Assembly (NCBI GenBank): GCA_963792815.1
Contig: CAWBXR010000001.1
Location: 248,001 to 312,000, forward strand
DNA: 64,000 nucleotides
Reading direction: 5' to 3'
From: JARRPM01 sp963792815
Lineage (GTDB): Bacteria > Pseudomonadota > Gammaproteobacteria > Pseudomonadales > Halieaceae
Part shown: in pieces, positions 63,527-64,000 of the stretch
Numbering within the stretch: position 1 is the first letter of the stretch
Layout of the letters: each line of letters opens with the position of its first letter
Notes under the pieces: model-generated
Told to the model about the DNA's origin: nothing
Database searches by the model: none
What the model saw: only the letters and a program-made list of their open reading frames with translations
Translations under genes and position numbers: made by a program

Positions 63527-63733
63527 ATTATGGTTGCTCCTGGGTATAAATCAGTCATGCGTGAGAAGCGCCCATTCTGCACGTCTTGCGGCAGCTTGCA
63601 AATAGGCCCGCCGGCCGTCAGGTCGGATGAATATGGCATAGCGGGTGACATTATGATCTAATCCTGGCAGAGACGTTTTTCAGCGGGTTGGTGCGGCGCA
63701 CGATGGAGGCCAGGCCCCGCCCGGGAGGTTCCA

Positions 63734-64000
63734 ATGGCAGATTACATTTTATACGGTGCTGATCACTCCCTTTATACCGGTAAGGCGCGGGCCTATATGC
63801 GCTTCAAGGGACTGGACTGGGAGGAAGTGACCGCGACCCGCGAAGTTTACAAGTCGATTATTGTGCCTAACATCGGCGCCGCGATTGTGCCTGTCCTGGC
63901 AACGGCGGACGGCCGCTTCGTGCAGGACACCACCGACATTATTGATTACCTGGAGGCGGAGCACCCGGCTGTTTCAGTGTATCCCGACACGCCGCTGCAG
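63734..64000 (+). CDS. glutathione S-transferase, N-terminal part (runs off window)
   Basis: The 89 visible residues form a thioredoxin-fold GST N-terminal domain: LYGADHSLYTGKARAYMRFK, and after NIGAAIVPVLATAD the cis-Pro loop followed by FVQDTTDIIDYLEAEHP. The C-terminal helical domain lies beyond the window. It is divergent from the acyl-CoA synthetase; the 207-base gap holds an AT-rich segment with the ATATGGCAT 9-mer. GGAGG lies upstream of ATG. Confidence 0.88.
   Translation, partial: MADYILYGADHSLYTGKARAYMRFKGLDWEEVTATREVYKSIIVPNIGAAIVPVLATADGRFVQDTTDIIDYLEAEHPAVSVYPDTPLQ

Overview
This window is high-GC chromosomal DNA from a gammaproteobacterium. The left part keeps the classical accA-tilS-pyrG-kdsA-eno-ftsB-ispD-ispF-truD-pcm-nlpD-rpoS order, and fdxA-mutS follows a few kilobases later, as in Pseudomonas and relatives. 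The sodium-handling genes, a CYP153 alkane hydroxylase and many acyl-CoA dehydrogenases suggest a marine, hydrocarbon- or lipid-using heterotroph, possibly of the Halieaceae (OM60/NOR5) type. That placement is an inference from gene content. I saw no tRNA, rRNA, CRISPR array, insertion sequence or phage gene. No stretch above 300 bases lacks a gene.

Region 1 (1-13.7 kb) holds core genes for fatty-acid, nucleotide, KDO, glycolysis, cell-division, isoprenoid and tRNA/protein-repair functions. They are tightly spaced and end with nlpD and rpoS. surE is missing from its usual place between truD and pcm, and a DUF368 polyprenyl-phosphate transporter sits between pcm and nlpD. Region 2 (13.7-19.8 kb) lies between rpoS and fdxA. 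It carries a [2Fe-2S] ferredoxin plus CYP153 P450, a divergent LysR/ferredoxin-NADP reductase pair (finR-fpr type), a GNAT acetyltransferase and small envelope proteins. Region 3 is fdxA-mutS.

Region 4 (22.9-37.3 kb) is a sodium-linked block. It contains a nine-gene overlapping Mrp-type antiporter operon with a split MrpA and a degenerate third antiporter subunit, then purK-purE-sbtA-sbtB (purine carboxylation genes overlapping a Na+/bicarbonate symporter and its PII-like regulator). It continues with a NaChBac-type voltage-gated Na+ channel, two head-to-head HPF-like ribosome proteins, and an NhaR-type regulator coupled to a 58-residue membrane peptide. A 14-bp promoter element is shared by the Mrp and purK operons. 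A 15-bp palindrome is shared (14/15) by the Mrp and nhaR upstream regions. I infer that Mrp builds the Na+ gradient, SbtA spends it to import bicarbonate for PurK/PurE, and NhaR may tune the system.

Region 5 (37.4-64 kb) is accessory and catabolic. It holds a site-2 protease, aldo/keto reductase, thiolase, crotonase, four acyl-CoA dehydrogenases, an acyl-CoA synthetase, a nitronate-monooxygenase-like protein, a haloalkane dehalogenase, a sulfatase, an LTA-synthase-like protein, alaA, a DUF1214/DUF1254 pair, a Tat-targeted MDR reductase and a GST cut by the window edge.

Six genes are interrupted by seven apparent single-base shifts, all of the +1 class: a Cys-rich protein, purK, thiolase, the LTA-synthase-like gene, haloalkane dehalogenase (twice) and a DUF1330-like gene. 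The bias makes base-calling error a serious alternative to real gene decay.
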